A stretch of 64,000 nt of DNA from CALGLS01 sp047626155. GTDB taxonomy: Bacteria; Bacteroidota; Bacteroidia; Chitinophagales; Saprospiraceae. The stretch covers positions 4,276 to 68,275 of the forward strand of contig JBLHRR010000010.1 in the NCBI GenBank assembly GCA_047626155.1. Reading direction: 5' to 3'. The stretch's first letter is position 1; each line of letters opens with the position of its first letter. The notes below the pieces were generated by a model. The model was not told the origin of the DNA. It saw only the letters and a list, made by a program, of their open reading frames with translations, and did no database searches. A program made the position numbers and the translations under genes. This document shows positions 18,218 to 27,845 of the stretch, one piece after another.

Positions 18218-20227
18218 ATGACAATTGTTTTTCGTTTTTTTCTCCCATTTCTTATCGGATGTTTTGCTGTTTCTAACCTGTCTGCACAAACCTTTAAAGC
18301 CTTTATGAAGGCAGGAGACAAGGCAGTAAAACAAAAGAATTACAGCGCTGCTTTGCAATACTACCAAGAGGCGATGACCTTCAAAGCTTCAGATCCTAAA
18401 GTTTGGTTCTCCTATGCGGAGGCGGCTCGTTTGCAGCACGCTTATGAAGAGGCAGAATCTTATTATAAAAGAATCATCAACTCAGATAAACAAGACCTGT
18501 TTCCTTTGACGGCTTATCAGTTGGGAGCGGTTCAAAAAAGTATGGGGAAATATGAGTCGGCGATAAAATATTTCGATCAATATGTCAAACAAAATGGAGC
18601 CACCTCAACATATATCGCAGAGGCGAAAAAACAAATAGAATCCTGTAATTATGCGCAGGCAATCATGGACGATGCGGATGAGGTTACGATCAAGCACTTG
18701 AATAAACGGGTCAATACACCGTATTCTGAATTTGGTCCATTGATGAAAGGAGATACCTTATATTATTCTTCTTTTAAGTTCAAAAATAAAAATGATGAAC
18801 ATGATCCTCCTCGCAGAATTACGAAAGTAATGACTTCCATAAGAGGATCGAAGGGTAAACCACTACCCCGTAAATTTAATAATAACACTTCGCACACAGC
18901 TCATACCACCTTTAGTATTGATCAGAAGAGAATTTACTACACCCTTTGTCAGTATTTAAATGCCAGTGAAATTCAATGCGAATTGTATTACAGAGAAAAA
19001 GACAGCCGGAAACGTTGGTCAATAAAGGGAGTGAAATTGCCAGGGACAATCAATCAAAAAGGAACAACTGCAACGCATCCTTGTATTGCTAAAGATACTT
19101 CCGGGAAAGAATTGTTATATTTTGTGTCTGACAGAGCTGGAGGGCTTGGAGGCTTAGATATTTGGTGTGCGGAAGTAAATGGAAAGAAGTTCAAAGATCC
19201 GATTAATATCAAAGACTTAAATACGGAAGGAAATGATATTACGCCTTTCTGGCATGAAGCATCTAAGGTGCTTTATTTTAGTAGCGATTATCGGAAAGGA
19301 ATGGGAGGTTATGATATTTTTAAAAGCCAAAAAACAGAAGAAGGGTGGTCAGATATAGAGCATACGGGTTATCCGCTGAACAGTAGTTATAACGACTTGT
19401 ACTATACGATGAGTGCGGATTCCACCAAGGCTTATTTTGCCTCCAATCGTTTGGGTTCTTTCTATCTGGATAAAAATAACAAATCCTGCTGCAACGATAT
19501 TTATCAGGCCGCTTTGCCATTGGATGAAACAACAATTCCGGAAGACAAACCGATAGATTCTCTGACCATCGTTTCGATCCCACCGGACACCACAGATATT
19601 CCAAGTACAACAAGCGTCGGGCCTCCTCCGGTAATTGAAAAAGTACCAACAACTTTAGAGGACTTTTTACCCCTGGCTCTTTACTTCCATAATGATGAGC
19701 CGGATAGAAGAACGAGAAGAACTTATACCAAAAAATCCTATGATGAAACCTACCATCCTTACTACGCGCTAAAGTGGGAATACCAACGGGAGTATACCAA
19801 ACCGATGACGGAGTCAGATCGCTATCAAGGAGAGGACGATATCACTTTCTTCTTTGAAAAAAAGATACGCAAAGGTTATGAGCATTTGAACTTGTTTTCA
19901 GAAATATTGCTGTCTCGGCTGGAAGAAGGAGAAAGGGTAGAGATTTTTGTAAAAGGATATACCAGCCCTCGAGCGAAGAGTGACTATAATATCTCTTTAG
20001 GAAAGCGTCGGATTAGCTCTGTGAAAAATCATTTTAAAACGTGGAGAGGCGGCATTTTTAGTCGCTATCTGGATAGTGGAATGTTGATTTTGTCCGAGCG
20101 ATCATTTGGAGAAACGACTGCCTCAACCACTATTAGTGATGATCTTTATGACCTAAGAAACTCCATCTATCATCCCGCTGCTGCAGAAGAAAGACGAGTA
20201 GAAATTGTGGAGATTAAGAGAAATTAA
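18218..20227 (+). CDS. TPR - PD40 propeller - OmpA periplasmic protein (PorE-like layout)
   Basis: The protein has 669 residues. The signal peptide ends NLSAQ at about 25. TPR-like helices (about 27-150; KAGDKAVKQKNYSAALQYYQEA) are followed by a PD40/WD40-like propeller (about 160-420; repeated FSSDYRKGMGGYDIFKS-type strands), a Pro/Thr linker (430-470) and a C-terminal OmpA-like domain (about 475-669) with NISLGKRRISSVKNHF, the peptidoglycan-binding helix. PorE of the T9SS has TPR, propeller, CRD and OmpA parts; here no CRD is evident and there is no lipobox. Position directly behind the PorP/SprF gene suggests it anchors that secretion unit to the cell wall. Confidence 0.85.
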   Translation: MTIVFRFFLPFLIGCFAVSNLSAQTFKAFMKAGDKAVKQKNYSAALQYYQEAMTFKASDPKVWFSYAEAARLQHAYEEAESYYKRIINSDKQDLFPLTAYQLGAVQKSMGKYESAIKYFDQYVKQNGATSTYIAEAKKQIESCNYAQAIMDDADEVTIKHLNKRVNTPYSEFGPLMKGDTLYYSSFKFKNKNDEHDPPRRITKVMTSIRGSKGKPLPRKFNNNTSHTAHTTFSIDQKRIYYTLCQYLNASEIQCELYYREKDSRKRWSIKGVKLPGTINQKGTTATHPCIAKDTSGKELLYFVSDRAGGLGGLDIWCAEVNGKKFKDPINIKDLNTEGNDITPFWHEASKVLYFSSDYRKGMGGYDIFKSQKTEEGWSDIEHTGYPLNSSYNDLYYTMSADSTKAYFASNRLGSFYLDKNNKSCCNDIYQAALPLDETTIPEDKPIDSLTIVSIPPDTTDIPSTTSVGPPPVIEKVPTTLEDFLPLALYFHNDEPDRRTRRTYTKKSYDETYHPYYALKWEYQREYTKPMTESDRYQGEDDITFFFEKKIRKGYEHLNLFSEILLSRLEEGERVEIFVKGYTSPRAKSDYNISLGKRRISSVKNHFKTWRGGIFSRYLDSGMLILSERSFGETTASTTISDDLYDLRNSIYHPAAAEERRVEIVEIKRN

Positions 20228-20631
20228 AACACATGTATATTCATTGGCATACGAAGGCTGATTTCTTTTTAAAATACATTTTTTGACCTAAAAAAAATGT
20301 AACTTTGTTTAGCTGCTGACTTAGAGGTAGAATAATAATAACAGGGTTCAGAATCTCCCAAAATCATTTCCAGAAGATCCCAATTCCTAAGGTGCTTTTC
20401 TTATTTAATGCTTTTTTAGACGACTTCTTTCATTTTAGCTGCAAGAGTGCATAGTGGTCTAAGCTAATTTTTGTGTCATACTAAATGATATGTTACAGAA
20501 ACATAATGTATTAAAGTTTCAATTAGGTATTATAAATATTTTTCGTGTAATACTATTGGAATGGATATTGATAAAAATTATAATATCTCACACACATTAT
20601 TTTTCCCATCGAACATTTATTTGTAGCACAC
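20228..20631. other. Non-coding stretch ending in a perfect terminator
   Basis: No open frame. A promoter-like TAACTTTG lies at 20300-20307, with TTTG at 20282-20285 only 14 bases before it, which is short for a Bacteroidota -33/-7 pair. Together with the hairpin at 20632-20675 it could define a small RNA or a leader; otherwise it is the 3' region of the OmpA gene. Confidence 0.3.
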
Positions 20632-20675
20632 AAAAAGTAGATGCAACGATTTTATAATCGTTGCATCTACTTTTT
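20632..20675 (+). terminator. Perfect 20-bp hairpin terminator
   Basis: Arms 20632-20651 and 20656-20675 are exact reverse complements with a TTAT loop. The right arm ends in TTTTT and the left begins AAAAA. It lies 400 bases after the OmpA gene and 157 bases before the giant PKD gene. Confidence 0.8.
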
Positions 20676-20831
20676 ATGCTTGCTAAGGCTTAGAGTTGAA
20701 TGAACTTCATTTTATAATGGAGCTTGGTTTTGAATTCTATAGGCACTATAATTTTCCCATTAACTTATCACACACTATTACTTAAGGAGCATCGCTCTAC
20801 CTTCATCAGTACTATAAATTTAATTGTGGTA

Positions 20832-23800
20832 ATGTTAAAAAAAGTCTTACAATGCATTCTGATACTTTGCTGTTTTTGGAGTAAAGGAACCAGCCAGATT
20901 ACTTGCGATTTTACCTACACCAGTGTCACTGGTTGCGGTGGTTTTGCTGTTGATTTCTGTGATATGTCTTCTTCAACTGCAGGCGCCATAGTTGGCTGGA
21001 GTTGGAATATGGAAATTAGCGCCTTCTCAGTGGAATGTCCTTCTACGGTCTTTAGCCAACCAGGGGTTTATACCGTTTGTCTAACGGTGACGGATAGCGA
21101 AGGAAATACCTGTACCGTCTGTAAAGATGATTTGGTTCAGATATATAACTTACCTACTCCAAATTTTTCAGCAGATATTACACAAGGGTGTACGCCTTTG
21201 GAAGTCACCTATACCGATTTATCTTCTGGTACAGATGGGAATATTGTGGATTGGATTTGGGGACTTGGAGGCTCTTGCGGAACCATTCCCGGAAATGGAA
21301 CAAATCCCGTAGCCACTTGCGCTTACACTATCCCCGGATCGTATAATGTGAGCTTAATTGTTACGGACGATAATGGCTGTGTGAACACCACTAATAAGCT
21401 ATCCTATATTAATGTTTCTCCAAAACCACCTTTAGCTATTTCTGCAGTAGATACCTTTGCTTGTAATGCACCTTATGATATTACGTTTATTAATAACAGT
21501 AATGCTGCAAATGTAAGCTATACCTGGGATTTTGGAAATAATGATACCTATGTTGGATCAACTCCTCCGGCCATTACCTATGATGCCCCCGGTGCTTACA
21601 CTGTTACAGTAGTTGCCATGGATATCCAGTCGGGCTGTACAGACACCTTGATTTTGGAAGACTATATCAATATTGGTTATCCAGCAAGTTTTAGTTACAC
21701 ACCTGAAAACGGATGCGAGGATCTGTTGGTTAGCTTTACAGATAATTCAACTTTTGTGGCTCAGTCCATAGTTTGGGATTTTGGAGATGGCAGTACTTCT
21801 ACATTGGCCAACCCAACACACTTGTTTACGGAGCCGGGTTGTTTTACCGTTCAATTAACCAGAATTGTAGATGGTTGTACATCGGTTGTTTATACCGAAA
21901 ATTGTATCAATGTAGATCAGGAACCAGATCTATGGTATACTAATGACAACTTAATTGGATGTACTTTACCACATGTTGTCAACTTTTCTGGTGTTTCCAT
22001 AAACGCCACAGAATGGCTGTGGAATTTTGGAGATGGTAATACCTCTACACTTCAGAATCCAACCCACAGTTATGAAATCTTTGGAGAGTTTCCAGTGGTT
22101 TTGACTGTGACGAATGCCTTGGGTTGTACGAACGACACTTTAATCAATACTATTAATACTAAAGCATTGGAGGGCCAGTTGCTTAATGATTTTTATGATG
22201 GATGTGTTCCTTTATCGGTCACTTTAGAAGATGCCTCTAATACCGTTTCTCCGATTACGAGTTGGAGTTGGGAAGCAACAGGAGGAACTAATACATTTAC
22301 CTCTAATGAAGCCAGTCCCACTTTTTTAATTACGGATACCGGTGTTTACAATGTAGTATTGATAACCACTAATACACTTGGTTGTATTGATACTGCTTAT
22401 TTCAATGGCGCCATTGAAGCTGGTTTGGAGTTGGACGTTAACTTTGAAGGAACGCCTTTGGAAACCTGCATCGATTCACCAGTAGAATTTACAGATTTGA
22501 CTCCAGGTGCGGTAGATGAATGGTTTTGGGACTTTGGAGATGGAGGAACGTCGATACTTGAAGATCCGGAATATTCTTACGCTGATACGGGATATTATGA
22601 TGTGAGTCTGATTGTTGTTAACAATGGTTGTTTCAACAGTATTACTTTTGATGACTATATCCATGCCATTGCTCCGGTGGCTAAATTTGAACTGATTAAC
22701 TTCTGTGAAAACCAGTTGCTTCGCCAGTTTGTCAATAACTCGATTGGAGCTGATTCTACTTTTTGGGACTTTGGAGTGCCCGGAATGGATACAGATACTA
22801 GTAGCCTCGTTAATCCTCAGTTTGTATATCCTGGCCCCGGAACCTATACTGTAGTTCAATGGGTATATAACTCTGTAACAATGTGTTCGCATTCTGCCAG
22901 TCTAGAGGTCATGGTAACAGTGCCTATTGCAAATTTTTCGATTTCACCAAACGAAGGTTGTGCTCCGCTAGCAGTAACGGTTACAGATGTATCAATAGAT
23001 GCGGTTGTCTGGCAATGGGCTTCAGTGAATGGAGTTATCTCTAATGCAAACGCAACCAATCCAACGATTACCTACAACCAACCGGGTTTGTATACTGATG
23101 ACATAACTCTAATCGTAACCGATGTAAATGAATGTCAGGATACCATAGTTTATACAGATTCCATTTTTGTAGATGCAGTCAGTGCAAATTTTACTTCTGA
23201 TATTACAACTGGTTGTGCTCCTTTGAGCGTCTCTTTTTCAGACCTTTCGGTAAATGATTATTTTGCGGATGTTGTAGGATGGAATTGGAACTTTGGCCCT
23301 GGTTTAGGAACTTCTTCCGATCAGAACCCAAACTTTACCTTTGATAACCTCGGAACCTACGATGTGATACTTACCGTTACGGATTCCTGGGGTTGTTCTA
23401 ATACCATCACAGTGACAGACTATATTGATGCGACTTCTCCTATTGCGAGTTTTACCGTAGATACTTTAAGCTGTACCTCTCACGATATTCCTTTTCAAAG
23501 CAACTCATCCGGTTGGCAATTGTCTTACAGTTGGGACTTTGGAGATGGAGGAACCGGTACAGGGGGCAACCCTTTACATCAATATATAACGGAGGGGATA
23601 TTCACGGCTTGTGTAACCATAACGGATGGATACGGATGTACTGACTTTATTTGTAAAGATATTGTTGTAGCAGATCCTGTTGCTGGATTTACAGTAGATT
23701 CCACCTTTGCCTCTTGTCCTCCTTTGCCTGTGAAATTTACGAATACATCCATCAACTCAGATAGTTACTTATGGGATTTTGGAGATAATAATGCGCCCTC

Positions 23801-26414
23801 TGATTTTGTAGACCCAAGCTATGTCTATATTACGCCGGGGGTATTTGACGTAACGCTGATTGCCATCAGAACCGAAAGTTGCCAGGATACTTTAGTCTTC
23901 ACAGACCTTATTGTTTTAGATGGTCCGGTTGGAGAATTTACCATATCTATAGACAGTACCTGTGCGCCGGCAGAGGTTACTTTTGTGGCCAACTCTGTAG
24001 AAGCATATACCTACTTCTGGGACTTTGGAGAAGGAACCATCGACTCCAGTGATATGCCCATTATCTACGACTCGATTACTTATATTTATGAAAACAGAGG
24101 GACCTTTACCCCAACGTTAAGTTTGTTAAATAGTACAGGATGTTTCAGAACCTTGCCTATTGTTTCCACCATTTATGTAGCTGGGCTTGATGCTGATTTT
24201 GAGGCAAGTAAAACAACGGTTTGTGGAGATGATCCTGCCATATCCTTTACGCCTATTATTGATTCAACGGAACCAGTTACTTCTTTAGAATGGATTTTTG
24301 AAAACGGAAATCCGGCAACATCAACGGTTAACAATCCAATCTCGAATTTCTCCATACCGGGCTCGCATGATGTGACCTTGATTTCTGAATCAAGATGGTG
24401 TCTAGATACTCTTGTTAAAGAAGACTACATTGGTGTTGGAGAAGTTCCTATTGCTAATTTTATAATGATGGACAATGATAGTTGTGGCCCGGTTACGATT
24501 GGGTTTATGGATATGTCTACAGTTATGAATGGTTCGATAGAACAGTGGAGCTGGGACTTCGGAGATGGGACTACTTCTATTGTTCAAAACCCTGTTCATG
24601 TTTTCGAAGCCAGTACTGGAGTAGCTATCAATTTGGAAGTTACGACCGAGGTTGGTTGTACAGATTCTTATTTTGATTTTGCAGTGGTCTTTGCTTTAGC
24701 GGATATAGATGTTGGTCAGGATGCTTTAGTTTGTACTGGTGAAGCCATTCAATTACATGGAACCATAAATACCGATACCAGCGAGGTTGATTATTACTGG
24801 GAACCTGCCGCAGGTCTCAGTTGTGTAGAATGTCTTGATCCTTGGGTATTGAACCCAACGGACACCATTACCTATACATTAGTAGTAATTAATGCAGAAG
24901 GTTGTCCGGCAGAAGCGGATGTTACCGTTTTTGTCAAACCTATTGAAGTCCCAAATATCGTACTTCCAACGGATACTACTTTATGTGCTAATGAGTTGAT
25001 GCAGATTGTAGCCTCTGTTGATAACAATGTTACTGTATTTAGTTACCAATGGGATGCAAACACTCCGGGATTATCTTGTTATGATAATTGTTTTAATCCT
25101 GTAGCTAGCCCTGAAATTAGTTCTACCTACGCAGTTACTGTTACAACTACAGATGGATGTTCTTCCGTAGATTCTATTAGCATAGGCATAGAAAATATGT
25201 TCCAACCATTTTTAGGGCCAGATAGAACCATTTGTATAGGGGATTCTATAACATTGGATGCAAGCTTTGGTAACGATCCACAGTGGTTGATAAGTACAGA
25301 TCTTACATGTGCATACTGTCCCGATCCCATTGCATTTCCTACAGATACGACTACTTACATTGTCAATGTCAGAACAGATATGGGCTGCCTTATAGTTGAT
25401 ACCATAACAATAAACACCCTGGCTGCCAATCTGATTGGAGCGGGGGAGGACTTCGCCATTTGCGAAGGAGAGATCGCCTATCTGCAAGGCTTTGGTCCAG
25501 GACAAATTACTTGGTCTCCAGTAGCTACTTTAAATGATCCAAATATTCTTACTCCAGAAGGAACCCCTGTTTCGGACACAGAGTATACCATCATGGCCAT
25601 CAATGGAGAATGTAGCATTAGTGATTCTATCTTGGTTGAAGTGAATGTAAAAACAGAATTAGGACCAACTGATTTTCTAATCTGCGAAGGAGATGAAATA
25701 ACCTTGAACGTTGATGGCTTTGCGGATATCTACGATTGGTCTCCTGGAGAAGGACTGTCTAATACTACAGTACAGAATCCTACAGGAAGTCCTGTAGAAT
25801 CAACAGAGTACACTGTTGTAGGTAGTCTTGGGCTTTGTGAAGCGGATACGACTTCTGCTTACGTAGAAGTGATCCCTGCACCAAAGTTTGTTTTGGACGA
25901 GGTACGTTATTATCTCGAAGGCCAAATGATACAATTGGGCATTCGATTTTTGGAAGCCACCAATGTTACCTATCAATGGTTTCCTGAAGATGGCCTAAGT
26001 TGTTCTGATTGTGAAAGTCCATCGGTTACACCAGAATATAACAGGACGTACACGTTGACCGTCACAGATGAAGATACCGGTTGTACTTACGCTCGATCCA
26101 TTAGGATGGAACAATTGACTACTTGCTCTGAAGACTTGGTAGGAGTCCCTAACGTGTTTTCTCCTAATGATGATAATGTTAATGATGCTTTGGAATTAAT
26201 CGTTTCTCCAACCATTCCGGAGGTTCGTCTATTCAGTGTTTATGACCGTTGGGGAGGATTGGTTTATACTTCGAATAACCAATTCGCATCTTGGGATGGT
26301 ACTTTCAAAGGACAAAAATTACAAGAGGGCGTTTATGTTTATTTCGTCCAGTTTATATGTGGCCTAGATGGTACACTGATAACGAAAAAAGGAGACATCA
26401 CTTTAATACGATAA
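20832..26414 (+). CDS. Giant PKD-repeat surface protein with T9SS type B tail (1)
   Basis: The protein has 1860 residues from the start at 20832 (MLKKVLQCILILCCFW..., a good signal peptide); the in-frame ATG at 20724 would add 36 unlikely residues. The body is a long string of PKD domains of about 80-90 residues marked by WDFGDG-type motifs (for example WNFGDGNTST, WSWDFGDGTTS). Five or so Ig-like units follow, with GLSC..C pairs and TTYTL/STYAV ends. The last 85 residues are a gliding-motility-type (type B) sorting domain: VPNVFSPNDDNVNDALEL, YDRWGGLVY, WDGTFKG, GVYVYFV and GDITLIR. It is the closest homologue of the gene at 27846. Type B cargo usually depends on a PorP/SprF partner, and one is encoded upstream at 17144. 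Probably a cell-surface or released adhesive filament. Confidence 0.9.
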   Translation: MLKKVLQCILILCCFWSKGTSQITCDFTYTSVTGCGGFAVDFCDMSSSTAGAIVGWSWNMEISAFSVECPSTVFSQPGVYTVCLTVTDSEGNTCTVCKDDLVQIYNLPTPNFSADITQGCTPLEVTYTDLSSGTDGNIVDWIWGLGGSCGTIPGNGTNPVATCAYTIPGSYNVSLIVTDDNGCVNTTNKLSYINVSPKPPLAISAVDTFACNAPYDITFINNSNAANVSYTWDFGNNDTYVGSTPPAITYDAPGAYTVTVVAMDIQSGCTDTLILEDYINIGYPASFSYTPENGCEDLLVSFTDNSTFVAQSIVWDFGDGSTSTLANPTHLFTEPGCFTVQLTRIVDGCTSVVYTENCINVDQEPDLWYTNDNLIGCTLPHVVNFSGVSINATEWLWNFGDGNTSTLQNPTHSYEIFGEFPVVLTVTNALGCTNDTLINTINTKALEGQLLNDFYDGCVPLSVTLEDASNTVSPITSWSWEATGGTNTFTSNEASPTFLITDTGVYNVVLITTNTLGCIDTAYFNGAIEAGLELDVNFEGTPLETCIDSPVEFTDLTPGAVDEWFWDFGDGGTSILEDPEYSYADTGYYDVSLIVVNNGCFNSITFDDYIHAIAPVAKFELINFCENQLLRQFVNNSIGADSTFWDFGVPGMDTDTSSLVNPQFVYPGPGTYTVVQWVYNSVTMCSHSASLEVMVTVPIANFSISPNEGCAPLAVTVTDVSIDAVVWQWASVNGVISNANATNPTITYNQPGLYTDDITLIVTDVNECQDTIVYTDSIFVDAVSANFTSDITTGCAPLSVSFSDLSVNDYFADVVGWNWNFGPGLGTSSDQNPNFTFDNLGTYDVILTVTDSWGCSNTITVTDYIDATSPIASFTVDTLSCTSHDIPFQSNSSGWQLSYSWDFGDGGTGTGGNPLHQYITEGIFTACVTITDGYGCTDFICKDIVVADPVAGFTVDSTFASCPPLPVKFTNTSINSDSYLWDFGDNNAPSDFVDPSYVYITPGVFDVTLIAIRTESCQDTLVFTDLIVLDGPVGEFTISIDSTCAPAEVTFVANSVEAYTYFWDFGEGTIDSSDMPIIYDSITYIYENRGTFTPTLSLLNSTGCFRTLPIVSTIYVAGLDADFEASKTTVCGDDPAISFTPIIDSTEPVTSLEWIFENGNPATSTVNNPISNFSIPGSHDVTLISESRWCLDTLVKEDYIGVGEVPIANFIMMDNDSCGPVTIGFMDMSTVMNGSIEQWSWDFGDGTTSIVQNPVHVFEASTGVAINLEVTTEVGCTDSYFDFAVVFALADIDVGQDALVCTGEAIQLHGTINTDTSEVDYYWEPAAGLSCVECLDPWVLNPTDTITYTLVVINAEGCPAEADVTVFVKPIEVPNIVLPTDTTLCANELMQIVASVDNNVTVFSYQWDANTPGLSCYDNCFNPVASPEISSTYAVTVTTTDGCSSVDSISIGIENMFQPFLGPDRTICIGDSITLDASFGNDPQWLISTDLTCAYCPDPIAFPTDTTTYIVNVRTDMGCLIVDTITINTLAANLIGAGEDFAICEGEIAYLQGFGPGQITWSPVATLNDPNILTPEGTPVSDTEYTIMAINGECSISDSILVEVNVKTELGPTDFLICEGDEITLNVDGFADIYDWSPGEGLSNTTVQNPTGSPVESTEYTVVGSLGLCEADTTSAYVEVIPAPKFVLDEVRYYLEGQMIQLGIRFLEATNVTYQWFPEDGLSCSDCESPSVTPEYNRTYTLTVTDEDTGCTYARSIRMEQLTTCSEDLVGVPNVFSPNDDNVNDALELIVSPTIPEVRLFSVYDRWGGLVYTSNNQFASWDGTFKGQKLQEGVYVYFVQFICGLDGTLITKKGDITLIR

Positions 26415-26463
26415 TATTTGTTTACGTAAGTAATTGGTTTGGAATAATAAACAGTAATTTAAA

Positions 26464-26506
26464 ATCTAAAAAAGGGATCACGCTTAACGTGATCCCTTTT
26501 TTAGAT
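26464..26506. terminator. Bidirectional terminator between convergent genes
   Basis: Perfect 19-bp arms (26464-26482 and 26488-26506) around loop CTTAA. The arms hold A6 and T6 runs, so it serves both the PKD giant on the plus strand and the fasciclin gene on the minus strand. Confidence 0.85.
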
Positions 26507-26524
26507 CTACTGTTAATAAGAATC

Positions 26525-27229
26525 CTACTTCTTCACAATCTTATCAAAATAGCTACCATCAGTGGTATCGATTCTAATAAAATAAATCCCAGAAGAATAT
26601 GCGGATAAGTTTATTTTTCCAATGTCATCGGATATCAGTTGAGTATGTAAAAGTCTACCAGAAGCATCCATTAATTGCAACTGTTTTTCACCTGTCATCT
26701 CAGAAGGAAATTGAATGTTAATAAGCTCATCTACTGGATTAGGACTAAGAGCAATGACGCTTTCGCTAATTGGACTAGTACTTAAAACTGATGGTGGCAA
26801 TAATACAGCATCAATGACGTGAACGACTCCATTAGAAGCTTCGATGTTAACTACAGTTACCTGGGCATCGTTGATGAAAACATCAGTTCCATTAATAGTA
26901 ACAGTAATATCTTCACCTTGTAGAGTAGCAGCCATTTGTCCATTAGACAAATCAGTAGAGAGCACTTCAGCGCCTAATACGTGGTACAATAAAATCTGGG
27001 CAAGATCACCAGTCGGGTCTAGTAATAAAGCATCGAGTGTTCCAGCAGGTAGCGCATTAAAAGCTGCGTCAGTAGGAGCGAACAAGGTAAAAGGACCAGG
27101 TCCCGAAAGGTCGTCATCTAATTCCGCAGCAATTACAGCGTCTTCTAGTATTTCGTGGTCTGTGCTATTGACTACAATTTCTGTGATCGTTTGGCCGAAG
27201 AGGCAGAGTGACAAAAATACGAGTAGCAA
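26525..27229 (-). CDS. Fasciclin (FAS1) domain protein with T9SS type A tail
   Basis: One FAS1 domain, an adhesion fold, spans about residues 12-150 (FTLFAPTDAAFNALP, LAQILLYHVLGAEV, NIEASNGVVHVIDAVLLPP). A type A sorting domain follows (ALSPNPVDELINIQFP ... GIYFIRIDTTDGSYFDKIVKK). The start is uncertain. The first usable codon is TTG at 27229. The frame stays open upstream and reads LKKGINTL before LLVFLSLCLFGQ, a better signal peptide, but it offers no ATG or GTG. It may start at a rare codon, or a base change has hit the original start. The gene sits between the two PKD giants, converging on the first. Confidence 0.8.
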   Translation of the reverse strand: MLLVFLSLCLFGQTITEIVVNSTDHEILEDAVIAAELDDDLSGPGPFTLFAPTDAAFNALPAGTLDALLLDPTGDLAQILLYHVLGAEVLSTDLSNGQMAATLQGEDITVTINGTDVFINDAQVTVVNIEASNGVVHVIDAVLLPPSVLSTSPISESVIALSPNPVDELINIQFPSEMTGEKQLQLMDASGRLLHTQLISDDIGKINLSAYSSGIYFIRIDTTDGSYFDKIVKK

Positions 27230-27474
27230 TGTGTTTATTCCTTTTTTTAAGGTTGTAAGTGTTAGTAATAAGGGTGGAACATGAAGACCTTATTGTTGTT
27301 TAACTTTTTTGTAAAATAAATTAAACGAAAAGGGGAAATGACAAGCCCTTAGCATTTTTGTTTAATTTATTGAGTTTTTAGTTAAACAAAAAAAATGCAA
27401 TAAATATTATCCCCTGCCATAGCTTCTTCCCTCTCACTAATCATTTTTCATACGATCACACTTTTTCATAGCTC
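27230..27474. other. Upstream region of the fasciclin gene
   Basis: AT-rich, with several A and T runs and GTTTAA motifs. Promoter position not resolved. Confidence 0.3.
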
Positions 27475-27615
27475 TTCTTTGACAAATGAAGTGGTTCCTC
27501 AAAAGAGTATTTAAAAGGGACTATAGAGCAATGGAAGGAGGAGTTGAAAGTCTATTTGAGGTACTATAAAAATACGGAATCCCCCCTGGCGACCCGACAG
27601 GTTCGTCAAAGAACC
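27475..27615. repeat. Dispersed ~140-bp element, copy 2 (TTCTTTGAC ends)
   Basis: It begins TTCTTTGACAAATGA and ends GTTCGTCAAAGAACC, with exact nonamer inverted ends and the inner TCCTCAAA / TTTGAGG pair, as in copy 1 at 3931. No clear target duplication is visible at either copy. Confidence 0.65.
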
Positions 27616-27845
27616 ATTATCGTAAATAATAGCAGGTCTGTTATTCCTGTCTAAATTTCAAAAAGGCCATCCTCGGCACCAAATTTGGTTTTATCTCTCT
27701 GAATAAAAACACACCCGACGGAACACACTCCCATTTAGTACCTTTTCTAAGTTTAAAGAAGGTTAGCGGGTGATCGTTATAATCTAAGCATAAGCGGATT
27801 TTATTAGTTATAAAGGCTGGTTACGCTAAGTAAATTTAGAACACT

